NCBI RefSeq assembly: GCF_014268935.2
Contig: NZ_JABWRJ020000004.1
Location: forward strand, 496,001 to 560,000
DNA from: Pseudomonas peradeniyensis
GTDB taxonomy: Bacteria > Pseudomonadota > Gammaproteobacteria > Pseudomonadales > Pseudomonadaceae
DNA length: 64,000 nt
Direction of reading: 5' to 3'
Made by a program: the position numbers and the translations under genes. The notes beneath the pieces are model-generated. The model made no database searches, was not told where the DNA came from, and was given only the letters and a program-made list of their open reading frames with translations. Below are positions 31,702-38,971 of this stretch, in pieces; the first letter of the stretch is position 1; the number at the start of each line of letters is the position of its first letter.

Positions 31702-32381
31702 CGGCCGAGCATCCTGGATCGGATCGCCGCCAGGGCTTCATTCCCCACTTTTGGCGTGCGCTGGCCTGGCACCTCCGCAGGGAGAGCCAGCGGCATCCTC
31801 TGCAACGGCTCACCTGCGACCAGGCGCCGAACGGCAATCGTGTAGTTGCGCTCGAACAGCTTGGCGCTCACATCGGTAGCCAGCTTGTTCAGGTTCTCGA
31901 AACCACTTTCCTTGGCGGCATGCCAGACCGCGTCATGGGTCCACTTGCCCTTCCCTGCCATGGCGGGATGCGCGTTACGGCAAGCCTCACGGAAGGCTGC
32001 AGCCAGCGGGGGAAGGCCCAGCATTTCCGGCGAAGGCTGGCACCACTCGATGAACTTCCCGGGCGCCGGGATGAACTCGCGGCCGGATTGCCGGCAGCGC
32101 ATCAAACCGAACTGCAGTTGCTCCGGGGTGTTGATACCGGCCTCGAGAAACGCAGTCAGCCATTGCTGCTTGGCGGCCTTGTACGTTGCTTCGTCCGGCC
32201 ACGCTCGCTGCCAGGCGCTGCAGATCGTGCGCAGATCACGGAACAGATCGTTGATCACCGCCGCAGTTTTGCGATTGAGCTCGGCCTTCACATCGGGAGG
32301 CAGCGAGTAATCCGAGGGCACGTATTGGCCAGCCTGGACCTTTGCCCACAAGCCATGGGCCACGGTTGCAACTTGATTCAT
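31698..32381 (-). CDS. P: Replication protein P-like helicase loader (227 aa)
   Basis: The protein shows NDLFRDLRTICSAWQRAWPD and GLMRCRQSGREFIPAPGKFI, both standard for the phage replication protein P family. P-type proteins bring host DnaB to the phage origin. It overlaps the O-like gene by ATGA, the O-P order of lambda. Confidence 0.85.
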   Translation of the reverse strand: MNQVATVAHGLWAKVQAGQYVPSDYSLPPDVKAELNRKTAAVINDLFRDLRTICSAWQRAWPDEATYKAAKQQWLTAFLEAGINTPEQLQFGLMRCRQSGREFIPAPGKFIEWCQPSPEMLGLPPLAAAFREACRNAHPAMAGKGKWTHDAVWHAAKESGFENLNKLATDVSAKLFERNYTIAVRRLVAGEPLQRMPLALPAEVPGQRTPKVGNEALAAIRSRMLGR

Positions 32382-33121
32382 TGGCTGCCCCCTTCAACGA
32401 TCCACGACGTGTCATCGTCATCGAAGCTGGATCGCTGCACTCCGCCGGTGCGAACAACGGGCGAGCGCGCAGCACGGGCGAGATCGGACTTCACCCAACT
32501 GACCAGGGCGGCCAGCCACTGCTTTTCGGTTTGGGCCACGCCCTTGGCATCGTGGTGGAGCACGAAGCCGGATATGGCAACCGCGTTGAATTGATCTAGG
32601 GTCAGACCTGCCCGACGGGCATAGGCTTTCAGCAGTTCCTGATTCGGTTCCCATTCGAGGGACATTGCGAACGGCTCGCGCTGAGAGAGAGTAGATTGGT
32701 TCAATGACGGATTGGGTGCAGCTGCTGCACCCCGTTCTGCGTTTTGCTGCACCCCGTTCTGCTGCGAGCTGCACCCCGTGCGGTTTCCTGCACCCCGTTC
32801 AGGGCGAGGTGTAGCAGATGCACCCCGCTTAAGCAGCAGGTCGTAAACAACGGGGCGACGGTCACGGCGATCGATATGGGCAGCAGCAATTGCCTGGTTA
32901 CCCTCAACGATCCAACCGGCCTGGGCGAGCTCATCTAGCTTTAACCGCACTGTTCGCTCAGAAAGGCCGGTGTCGTCAGAGAGAGTCCCGGCAGAAGGGA
33001 AAGCCCCTCTTCCATCGCTGCCTGCGTAGTTGGCGAGGCAGAGCAGGACATGACGGGCTGCAGGATTCCCAAGTGCAGCTTTGGGAATGGCGAGTGCCCA
33101 GGTCATAGCTTGTACGCTCAC
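32378..33121 (-). CDS. O: Replication initiator O-like protein (HTH), 247 aa
   Basis: The N-terminal domain is a winged helix (ARHVLLCLANYAGSDGRGAF, LSDDTGLSERTVRLKLDELA) that should bind origin DNA. The middle is low in complexity and is encoded by the iteron array at 32725-32830. The C-terminal half probably contacts P. The GTG at 33121 (MSVQAMTWAL) preceded by GGTGG is my preferred start; an ATG at 33145 is in frame. Placement of the origin inside the initiator gene is as in lambda. Confidence 0.8.
   Translation of the reverse strand: MSVQAMTWALAIPKAALGNPAARHVLLCLANYAGSDGRGAFPSAGTLSDDTGLSERTVRLKLDELAQAGWIVEGNQAIAAAHIDRRDRRPVVYDLLLKRGASATPRPERGAGNRTGCSSQQNGVQQNAERGAAAAPNPSLNQSTLSQREPFAMSLEWEPNQELLKAYARRAGLTLDQFNAVAISGFVLHHDAKGVAQTEKQWLAALVSWVKSDLARAARSPVVRTGGVQRSSFDDDDTSWIVEGGSQ
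32725..32830 (+). repeat. Iteron array, candidate phage replication origin
   Basis: CTGCACCCCGTTC or close variants begin at 32725, 32747, 32769, 32788 and 32818. The first three are spaced 22 bp apart, then 19 and 30. They lie in the middle of the O-like gene, matching the lambda arrangement where O binds iterons in its own gene. Confidence 0.8.
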
Positions 33122-33163
33122 GCTTGCCACCATTGCGATAGACATAGAGCGACAGGCGCAGCA

Positions 33164-33242
33164 TTGCGCGTTGCATTGGAGAAATGCATAATTGATCCCG
33201 ATTCAGAAGTTGAGAAAGCCGGGCTGCCACCCGGTTTTTTTA
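33164..33242 (+). ncRNA. OOP-like antisense RNA candidate between cro and O
   Basis: TTGCGC (33164-33169), a 17-bp spacer and CATAAT (33187-33192) form a plus-strand promoter. About 27 bp on, CCGGGCTGCCACCCGG followed by TTTTTTT is a terminator (33219-33242). The RNA would be about 44 nt and runs against the early operon, as OOP does in lambda. It stops 26 bp short of the cro-like coding end, so any antisense effect would be on the leader or spacer RNA. Confidence 0.5.
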
Positions 33243-33268
33243 TGCCCGCGATTTGGGTACTGGATGAA

Positions 33269-33547
33269 TTAGCAGGTGTTTTGGCCATCTACTCGCACAA
33301 GGCTGGCTAGATCAGAATCTGCACCACTTGGTGTCAGACCTCCGGCTGAAACAGGGAAAACATCATCCAGGGCGCAAGTCGCTCCAAGCTGATTTAGGGC
33401 CGAGACGATCTGTCTTGCCTCTTCCAGCCCTGGGGCCCTCCGCCCCGCCTCATAATTGGCGAGCCTTGATTGGTTCCAATCGAGCTTTCGCCGGAGACTG
33501 GCCTGACTGATACCCGCCCCCTTTCGGATCTGTCGAACGTGGTTCAT
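33269..33547 (-). CDS. cro: Cro-like HTH repressor (92 aa)
   Basis: ATG at 33547 follows GAGGAA. The protein MNHVRQIRKGAGISQASLRR with DWNQSRLANYEAGRRAPGLE is a classic XRE-type helix-turn-helix; the rest is a short dimerisation tail. It is divergent from the cI-like gene and separated from it by operator repeats. It should turn down the repressor after induction. A role closer to CII is possible but less likely. Confidence 0.8.
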   Translation of the reverse strand: MNHVRQIRKGAGISQASLRRKLDWNQSRLANYEAGRRAPGLEEARQIVSALNQLGATCALDDVFPVSAGGLTPSGADSDLASLVRVDGQNTC

Positions 33548-33577
33548 AGGGGTTCCTCTTGACTGGGCCCCAGGATA

Positions 33578-33647
33578 AACACGTAACGTGTTATTTTCAA
33601 TCACGAAGAGTGAAAGCGAGCTATTTCGTAACGTGATTACAATCACG
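33578..33647. promoter_or_regulatory. Operator cluster between cro and cI
   Basis: AACACGTAACGTGTT (33578-33592) is a perfect palindrome with a 3-bp centre. AATCACGAAGAGTGA (33599-33613) and ATTTCGTAACGTGAT (33623-33637) are variants with the same half-site (ATCACG/AACACG), and a lone half-site AATCACG is at 33641. The spacing of 24-25 bp between centres suits cooperative binding by CI/Cro dimers. Confidence 0.75.
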
Positions 33648-33650
33648 GCT

Positions 33651-34379
33651 ATGAAAGAGACACTCGGACAACGCATCAAACGCCACCGTAAGGCTGCCGG
33701 GCTCTCCCAGGCCGCGCTGGCGACTGCCTGCGGCTGGAAATCCCAATCACGGGTGGGCAACTACGAAACTGATACGCGGGAGCCATCTCTCGCGGATCTG
33801 CGCCTAATCGCAAATGCGATTGGTGTGGATGAGTCGGAAATCATCTTGGATTACAAACCGAGCGCCCCGGAAGCGGGCGCTGAGGCTGTCGAATCAAACG
33901 CGACGATGATTGGCCCATTTGATGTGTGGGATGACGAAACGCCATTGGATGGAGATGAGGTATACGTGCCCTACCTGAAAGAGGTCGAGCTTTCAGCAGG
34001 CCGAGGCCGCACGGTTGTTGAGCAATCGCATACGCGCAAATTGCGGTTCGGCAAGATCACCCTTCGCCGACAGAACGTGCAACCAAGCGAAGCAGTTTGT
34101 GTGACCGTTGGCGGCAATAGCATGGAGCCCGTGCTACCCGATGGAAGTACAGTCGGCGTTGATCAGGGTGCCACTACCGTAATCGATGGCAAGATGTACG
34201 CAATCAACCATGGCGGCCAGCTGCGGGTGAAAACCCTATACCGCTTGCCTGGTGGTGGGATCAGGATGCGCAGCTTCAACCGTGATGAGCATCCTGACGA
34301 GGAATACAGTGCAGAAGAGATGGTCGCTAAAGAGATCGTCATTCTAGGGAAAGTCTTCTGGTCCTCGGTCCTCTGGTAG
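33651..34379 (+). CDS. cI: CI-like phage repressor with S24 autocleavage domain (242 aa)
   Basis: An N-terminal XRE helix-turn-helix (residues about 5-60) is joined to an S24 peptidase domain. Visible are the Ala116-Gly117 cleavage site, Ser157 in GGNSMEPVLPDG and Lys194 in LRVKTLYR. RecA filaments should trigger self-cleavage and induce the prophage, so lysogeny is SOS-controlled. It represses the leftward (cro-O-P) and rightward early operons through the operator clusters on both sides. A terminator follows. Confidence 0.95.
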   Translation: MKETLGQRIKRHRKAAGLSQAALATACGWKSQSRVGNYETDTREPSLADLRLIANAIGVDESEIILDYKPSAPEAGAEAVESNATMIGPFDVWDDETPLDGDEVYVPYLKEVELSAGRGRTVVEQSHTRKLRFGKITLRRQNVQPSEAVCVTVGGNSMEPVLPDGSTVGVDQGATTVIDGKMYAINHGGQLRVKTLYRLPGGGIRMRSFNRDEHPDEEYSAEEMVAKEIVILGKVFWSSVLW

Positions 34380-34396
34380 CACTCCTTTCGCCAACC

Positions 34397-34423
34397 AAGC
34401 CCGGCTAAATGCCGGGCTTTTTG
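34397..34423 (+). terminator. Intrinsic terminator after cI
   Basis: AAGCCCGGC / GCCGGGCTT with TTTTT, 18 bp after the cI stop. Confidence 0.85.
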
Positions 34424-34441
34424 TTGCTCGCCTGAAAAATA

Positions 34442-34481
34442 ATCACGTTTCGTGTTGGCATCAATTAACACAATACGTGAT
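34442..34481 (+). promoter_or_regulatory. Second operator cluster, right of cI
   Basis: ATCACGTTTCGTGTT (34442-34456) and AACACAATACGTGAT (34467-34481) use the same half-sites as the cro-cI cluster, with 25 bp between centres. They should control the plus-strand early operon that starts here, the counterpart of lambda OL/PL. Confidence 0.75.
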
Positions 34482-34525
34482 ATTTGCCTTCGCCGGATCA
34501 ACACCGGCCAGCAACGAAGGCAGCG

Positions 34526-34672
34526 ATGGACAGGCCTCAACTGTTCAGAGGGGTGGCAACTGCCCTGAGCGTGCAGCGTAAAGCGCTAAATCAGTTTTCC
34601 AGCGGGCAAGCGCCGCGGCTGGAGGATTCAACAGATTTCACTGACTGGCCTTCGCCGTTGAGGGTCAGATAG
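34526..34672 (+). CDS. Small hypothetical early protein (48 aa)
   Basis: ATG at 34526 has GAAGG about 7 nt upstream and lies just after the second operator cluster. The protein is MDRPQLFRGVATALSVQRKA and ends SPLRVR, with no membrane segment. It is the first frame of the plus-strand early operon. No family is known to me. Confidence 0.4.
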   Translation: MDRPQLFRGVATALSVQRKALNQFSSGQAPRLEDSTDFTDWPSPLRVR

Positions 34673-34683
34673 GAAATCACCTT

Positions 34684-34890
34684 ATGAGAGGCCCTATGAG
34701 CACCGACGACGTATTGATGAGAAATCTGCGCACTAGCTGCGCAGAAGAACAGAAAGCCGTTCAGCTAGTAGAGGATCTGGAAAATCGCCTCAAAACTGCG
34801 AAGGCGTGGCTGACGGCCAAAAGAGCTGAAGTCCACTTCGGGCTCGAAGCGTTGCGGGAGGCGGCAATGGGCGGGGTAAAGATTGAGTAA
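34684..34890 (+). CDS. Small helical hypothetical protein (68 aa)
   Basis: Starts at ATG 34684 (AGGAA upstream) or ATG 34696 (GAGAGG upstream) are both possible. The product is mostly one long charged helix (EEQKAVQLVEDLENRLKTAK), probably a coiled coil. It is next in the early plus-strand operon. Function unknown. Confidence 0.5.
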   Translation: MRGPMSTDDVLMRNLRTSCAEEQKAVQLVEDLENRLKTAKAWLTAKRAEVHFGLEALREAAMGGVKIE

Positions 34891-34967
34891 TCGAAAATCG
34901 TTAAGCACGTCTTCTCTTTCCCCGCCCCAGCCTGTCACAAGGCCCGTCACCTGAGTAGTGGTGAGCC

Positions 34968-34989
34968 GCCGGGACTAACCGGCCCTTTT
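34968..34989 (+). terminator. Weak terminator-like hairpin in the early operon
   Basis: GCCGG (34968-34972) and CCGGC (34979-34983) flank a 6-nt loop, followed by CCTTTT. It could be an early terminator overcome by antitermination. Confidence 0.3.
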
Positions 34990-35042
34990 CCCTTGACTGC
35001 CAGGAACAGACTGGCCCGATCACCTGGTCTTCCCCAGCACCA

Positions 35043-35120
35043 GGCTGCATCGGAGAGCCCTTCCCGACCCTACATCAACATGTTCAGGGAGACAGGCGGG
35101 ACTGGCTCTCCAATGCAGCC
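35043..35120 (+). promoter_or_regulatory. Long hairpin in the leader of the ParB-like gene
   Basis: Seventeen bases at 35043-35059 pair with 35104-35120 at 16 of 17 positions, and the last mismatch would be a G-U pair in RNA. The loop is 44 nt. The structure ends 19 nt before the ATG at 35140, so it could affect translation or be a binding site for the encoded protein. Confidence 0.65.
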
Positions 35121-35139
35121 CCAACGGAAGTGAATTGCA

Positions 35140-35991
35140 ATGACAAAGTCATTCAAGCAAATGATCAAAGATGGCGATGTGCGCCGCGCAGACGCCATGA
35201 AGGTGAAGCTGGAAGACCTCCATGAGGAACCCGGCTTTAACCTGCGCACAGAGGGCGATGCTCTCGAAGCAAGTATCGACGCCCTTGCAGAATTCATCGC
35301 CGGGGGCGGCCAGATCCCGCCGCTCGAAGTGCGACCTCGCGCAGAAGGTGGCGTATGGGTAGTCGATGGTCACCGGCGCCGTCGCTCACTCCTCAAGCTC
35401 GATAACGCCGGGCGGTTACCTCGCACGCCAAGCAAGGATCCTAAGCAGCCTCCCGAGGCTTGGATTGCAGTCACCGCCTTCGAAGGCAGCGATGCAGATC
35501 GAGTCGCACGGATCATCACCAGCCAGGAAAACGAAAAGCTTTCCCCTCTTGAGCTGGCCGAGGGCTACAAGCGATTGCGAGCCTTCGGGTGGACGCCCGA
35601 GCAGATCGCCAAGAAGGTCGCCAAGACACGACAGCATGTCGAGCAGGTGCTCACCGTAGGCAATGCAAACACCGACGTGCAGAACCTCGTAGCAGCCGGA
35701 CATGTATCGGCGACGACAGCTGCCCAGGTTGTCCGCGAGCACGGAGACGGTGCCGGCAAGGTGCTAGGCGCCGAGCTGGAAAAAGCTCAGGCCAAAGGAA
35801 AGAAGAAGGTCACGGCGGGCACGATGAAAGGCCCGACGATTCCGAAGCCCAGGCTGATGGCCGTCCACACCGCCTCACGCAATTTGATTGCAACGCTGGA
35901 TTCCATCGACGAAGACAGCGGACATCTCACTCTGCCAACCGCGCTGGTTCTTGAGCTGCGCAAAGCCCTGGAAGGCGCTCTACCGAGATAA
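35140..35991 (+). CDS. ParB/Spo0J-like DNA-binding protein (283 aa)
   Basis: The N-terminal part has the ParB-like fold (EVRPRAEGGVWVVDGHRRRR, with the GHRR-type box). The middle (EKLSPLELAEGYKRLRAFGW, then TPEQIAKKVAKTRQHVEQVL) is the helix-turn-helix found in ParB/KorB proteins. There is no ParA gene nearby, so a role in gene control or in replication/packaging is as likely as partition. It sits first in a three-gene group with the LuxR-type gene (3-bp gap) and the 36399 gene. Target sites are unknown; the repeated palindromes in the late genes are one candidate. Confidence 0.85.
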   Translation: MTKSFKQMIKDGDVRRADAMKVKLEDLHEEPGFNLRTEGDALEASIDALAEFIAGGGQIPPLEVRPRAEGGVWVVDGHRRRRSLLKLDNAGRLPRTPSKDPKQPPEAWIAVTAFEGSDADRVARIITSQENEKLSPLELAEGYKRLRAFGWTPEQIAKKVAKTRQHVEQVLTVGNANTDVQNLVAAGHVSATTAAQVVREHGDGAGKVLGAELEKAQAKGKKKVTAGTMKGPTIPKPRLMAVHTASRNLIATLDSIDEDSGHLTLPTALVLELRKALEGALPR

Positions 35992-35994
35992 CTC

Positions 35995-36378
35995 ATGGAA
36001 ACGATCACCTGCGGCACATGGACAGGCCACCTTGGCAAAGGGCTGGCTCCCCGTGAGCTAGAGGCGCTGCTCGGCGTCGCCCAAGGCATGACCGCCAAGC
36101 AGATCGCCCAACAGATGCAGATCACCCCCGGCACAGCTGCCAACCGCATCGAGAACGCCATGTTCAAGCTCGGCGTAGCGCGTCGAGCAGCTGCGGTGGC
36201 CGAAGCCATGCGCCGCCAGATCATCAGCCCGCTGTGTATCGCCCTCGCCGGCCTGATAGCTATGCATGCGGTCATTGATGATAGCGATCCACTGCGCCGC
36301 GACCGGAGGGCGCCAGAGCGGCGCACTGCTCAGATTCGCATCGTGCGCAAGGCCGAAGCCTTCGAATACCACGCCTGA
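35995..36378 (+). CDS. LuxR-type HTH regulator (127 aa)
   Basis: Residues 15-70 (APRELEALLGVAQGMTAKQI, AQQMQITPGTAANRIENAMF) form a LuxR/FixJ-type helix-turn-helix. A hydrophobic stretch (PLCIALAGLIAMHAVI) follows, so the protein might be membrane-linked, and the tail is highly basic. There is no receiver or ligand domain. It begins 3 bp after the ParB-like stop and is probably co-expressed. Confidence 0.8.
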   Translation: METITCGTWTGHLGKGLAPRELEALLGVAQGMTAKQIAQQMQITPGTAANRIENAMFKLGVARRAAAVAEAMRRQIISPLCIALAGLIAMHAVIDDSDPLRRDRRAPERRTAQIRIVRKAEAFEYHA

Positions 36379-36398
36379 TTCCCCACGAGGAACGCTCC

Positions 36399-36656
36399 AT
36401 GCAAACAGAAATGCATCCCGCCTTCAAGGCGAAACTCGCCGTGCTCGCGGCACTGCTCGAACGCAGTCAGGCGGTTCGGGACGAAGCCCGCGCAAAGGCT
36501 GAAAAAGGAAGTCCCCGCTACCAGGCCTCAGGCCATGGGGGCACCTGGGATGTTGTCGAGATCGCCACCGGCGCAGTTCAGGGCTTCGCCTTCAGCTACC
36601 GCACGGCCCTGCGCTTCGTTGATGCGATGGAGGTCGGGGCGGCGAGTAAGACGTAA
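36399..36656 (+). CDS. Hypothetical phage protein (85 aa)
   Basis: ATG at 36399 lies 20 bp after the LuxR-type gene, with GAGGAACG upstream. It starts MQTEMHPAFKAKLAVLAALL and has SGHGGTWDVVEIATGAVQGF in its second half. It is soluble; family unknown. A strong hairpin follows at 36706. Confidence 0.6.
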   Translation: MQTEMHPAFKAKLAVLAALLERSQAVRDEARAKAEKGSPRYQASGHGGTWDVVEIATGAVQGFAFSYRTALRFVDAMEVGAASKT

Positions 36657-36705
36657 TCGGTAGTAGTTGCGCCATGAATTGAGCTCAGCCGTTCAGGAGA
36701 ACAAG

Positions 36706-36727
36706 AAAAAGCCCGCCGAAGCGGGCT
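36706..36727 (-). terminator. Intrinsic terminator, minus-strand facing
   Basis: AGCCCGC CGAA GCGGGCT with T5 on the minus strand. The stem could also slow plus-strand transcripts, but the T-run points to a minus-strand RNA arriving from the right. Confidence 0.6.
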
Positions 36728-36864
36728 AATGCCGAGCGCGTGAACGGGGCAGAACACCACTCGGTGCGTTGAGTGTAGCCAACATTCGTCCCTTCTGCGA
36801 TCCAGAGTGGGCAATACAAAATTTCTCTGGAGGCAGCGGCCTAACGCACACAGCTGGATAAACC

Positions 36865-37185
36865 ATGAGCAGGCGAAAAACCCACAACATGCGGGCACGC
36901 CTGGAGAGCACATGCCGGGCCCTGGTGTCGGCCAACCACGCTGCTGTGGTGAACATCGACCCCAGCGGCCAGCAAGCTCTGATCAGCTAGAAGAATCTCA
37001 AGCAGATCCGCGTGCGTCAGGTGGTCGACGCCGTATGCGACATACTCGCACCAATGACCATTTATCTCAGCGTCTTTTGCCAAGACTACATCGGTGTGCT
37101 TTACCGCAAGTCGATTGAAATAGCGCCGCAGGGTGACCAACAGGCCAAGCATCTGGATGATACTCCAGCACTCAGCGAAAAATAG
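36865..37185 (+). pseudogene. Conserved phage gene with an amber stop
   Basis: From ATG 36865 the frame reads MSRRKTHNMRARLESTCRAL and then VVNIDPSGQQALIS before a TAG at 36988. The same frame continues with KNLKQIRVRQVVDAVCDI and MTIYLSVFCQDYIG to a TAG at 37183. As I recall, related Pseudomonas phage proteins have Trp at the stop position (SGRQ..INWK), so a TGG-to-TAG change is likely. The related proteins are also longer, so the 3' end may be cut too. A non-functional gene unless the stop is read through. Confidence 0.65.
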
Positions 37186-37194
37186 AGGTCCACC

Positions 37195-37704
37195 CTATGC
37201 AGTTAGATGGTCTACGACCTCTGTAATTGTGTTCTTCTGAACAGTTTCAACCTTCTTGCCGGGCTTTGGTTTAGGTCCGAATGCAAAGACGTAAGATTCA
37301 AGCGAAAGGTCAGCGAGGATCTTCTCGATTCGCTGAAGCTCAGCTTCCAGTCGCTCAACTTCGGTACCTGCAGTTATAGCTCTTGGCGCATCTTCTCCAA
37401 GGTCTGCGTGTACGCGAACAAAGATCTCCTTCCCATTAACCAGCAAGTCAAAGCTATGATAACAACCGACGTACGCAGTCTTGGCGGCCCTTAATTCCAG
37501 GGTAAGATCTTTGTATGTAGCTTTTTTTCCAAGAACGGTGTCAGAAACTGCAAAACCGTTATCGCTTAGATAACTGATGAATTCAGCCATAGTTTCATCT
37601 GTAATGGCTTGACGAATACCATCATGTTTTTCCGATAACGCCTCTCCCACCTGGCTGATTTTTTCATTTAGATCAGCAACACGCTTCGCATTCTGAAGTG
37701 ACAT
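37195..37704 (-). CDS. Hypothetical coiled-coil protein (169 aa)
   Basis: ATG at 37704 has GGAG 8 nt upstream; a longer in-frame start at 37767 falls inside the intergenic repeat and is rejected. The product has MSLQNAKRVADLNEKISQVG, later EVERLEAELQRIEKILADLS (coiled coil) and a Lys/Pro-rich tail. No membrane segment or known domain is seen. It runs against the surrounding plus-strand operon and has repeat copy 3 as its upstream region, so it may be separately controlled. Confidence 0.6.
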   Translation of the reverse strand: MSLQNAKRVADLNEKISQVGEALSEKHDGIRQAITDETMAEFISYLSDNGFAVSDTVLGKKATYKDLTLELRAAKTAYVGCYHSFDLLVNGKEIFVRVHADLGEDAPRAITAGTEVERLEAELQRIEKILADLSLESYVFAFGPKPKPGKKVETVQKNTITEVVDHLTA

Positions 37705-37724
37705 CACAAGCTCCATTCTGTGAT

Positions 37725-37800
37725 CCGGCCCCGTGCCGGTCACCCTTGATACCCCATCCCAAACCAAAATGCCACCATGTCACCACCGGCACGGAGGGCT
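37725..37800. repeat. Intergenic repeat, copy 3
   Basis: It begins CCGGCCCCGTGCCGGTCACC, then TACCCCATCCC, GCCACCATG and GGCACGGAGGGC. It matches copy 2 in the first part and copy 1 in the last part. It lies between divergent genes (starts at 37704 and 37823). Confidence 0.6.
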
Positions 37801-37822
37801 TCGCATAACTAGGAGATACACC

Positions 37823-38518
37823 ATGCAACTCGACATCAACATCGAAGGGATCGTAGCCGAGTCGGTAGCCGCTGCACTGAGCCCGGAAAAGCTGCAACCG
37901 ATCATCGAGAAGAACGTGGCGTCAACAGTTCAGCGCGCCATCGAAGAGCAGTTCAGCTACCACTCACCGTTTAAGAAGCTGCTTGAAGAGAAGCTGACCG
38001 GCGTGATGCCGACGGATGTACGGGATGTCGGTCGATATGGCGACCTGGTGCTGAAGACCGTGTCCGGTTACCTGCAAGACATGCAAAACCAGGCAGTGAA
38101 ACAATCGATCGAGGAAAAGCTCGCAGCAATGCTCAAGCCTATGCCTGATCGCATGACACTGACTGAGCTGGTCAGGCAGATCACCAAGGCCTTCGAGGGC
38201 ATGTCCGACAGTCGAGGCGAGGAGTGCCCGACCATCATCATTGAAAAATCAGAGGGAATTTGCGACGGATACTGGCAGCTGTATGCGGATGCTGAGGAGG
38301 GCAAAGACAAATGGTCTTGCTCGACCAAGATGATGTTCCGCGGTGACGGAGAGTGCTTCGACCTAACCATCAACGAGTTCAACCCCAAGAAGAGCCTGTT
38401 CCTGGGGGCGACCTACGGTATCGAGGCGCTGCTGCTGAACTTGTACACCGGCGGCGTGAAGATCGACTTCGAGGAGATCGACACCTTCGACGTGCGCTAC
38501 AGCCACTCCGACTACTGA
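37823..38518 (+). CDS. Hypothetical phage protein (231 aa)
   Basis: ATG at 37823 follows AGGAGA by 6 nt. The N-terminal third is helical (LDINIEGIVAESVAAALSPE), the C-terminal half is beta-rich and acidic (CFDLTINEFNPKKSLFLGAT) and ends RYSHSDY. It is probably soluble. I do not recognise a family. It is the first gene to the right of repeat copy 3, which may hold its promoter. Confidence 0.65.
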   Translation: MQLDINIEGIVAESVAAALSPEKLQPIIEKNVASTVQRAIEEQFSYHSPFKKLLEEKLTGVMPTDVRDVGRYGDLVLKTVSGYLQDMQNQAVKQSIEEKLAAMLKPMPDRMTLTELVRQITKAFEGMSDSRGEECPTIIIEKSEGICDGYWQLYADAEEGKDKWSCSTKMMFRGDGECFDLTINEFNPKKSLFLGATYGIEALLLNLYTGGVKIDFEEIDTFDVRYSHSDY

Positions 38519-38558
38519 CCCTACGGCGCTGCCCGCCAGCGCCTTCCACGTGCCAAAG

Positions 38559-38906
38559 TCAAAGACCGGCGGCGCGACGCTTTTCGTCAAGCTCACGTAT
38601 CAAGCGCCACATTTCCGAGTTCTCTTCGTGCAGCTTCTTCAGGCGCTTATGGTTCAGTTTCCCTTTCCCCATCAGCTTGAACATTTCGCCATGGTAGTGA
38701 ACGAACAGCACCACTGGCGGCAAAGGCCCCCCTCCACCATTCTTACGCGCCATTTCGAGCAGATGGTCGCGATCCTTAGTCGCAGACTCCATAACCATCT
38801 TCGCCATTTCTCTTTGGTGCTGGTACCGGCTCTGGATCCAGATCCCGCCAAACGAGCCTGCAGCTCCTACCAATGCCCCCAACAAACCAGCGAGCCAAGC
38901 CTCCAT
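38559..38906 (-). CDS. Small membrane-anchored protein (115 aa)
   Basis: An N-terminal membrane segment (WLAGLLGALVGAAGSFGGIW) is followed by a charged, helical cytoplasmic part (QREMAKMVMESATKDRDHLL) with a Gly-Pro-Pro-rich turn. It could be a phage exclusion or host-interaction protein, but I see no known motif. It runs against its neighbours. Confidence 0.6.
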   Translation of the reverse strand: MEAWLAGLLGALVGAAGSFGGIWIQSRYQHQREMAKMVMESATKDRDHLLEMARKNGGGGPLPPVVLFVHYHGEMFKLMGKGKLNHKRLKKLHEENSEMWRLIRELDEKRRAAGL

Positions 38907-38971
38907 AGCATCCCCTTACGCCAAATGATGGCGACATTCTGCCATCACCAATGCGCACGCAGGAGTTTTCA

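Noticed and set aside
32725..32830. Possible CRISPR-like array
   Set aside because: Repeats are only about 13 bp with irregular 6-17 bp gaps, and they lie inside a replication initiator gene, so they are iterons.
34484..34525. Earlier start for the 34526-34672 gene
   Set aside because: It would begin immediately at the second operator cluster, whereas ATG 34526 has a better upstream signal.
36726..36956. A 76-codon minus-strand frame ending at the 36706 terminator
   Set aside because: The minus-facing terminator gives some support, but the frame overlaps the amber-stopped plus-strand gene and its product is rich in Arg/Ser/Pro without a clear start.
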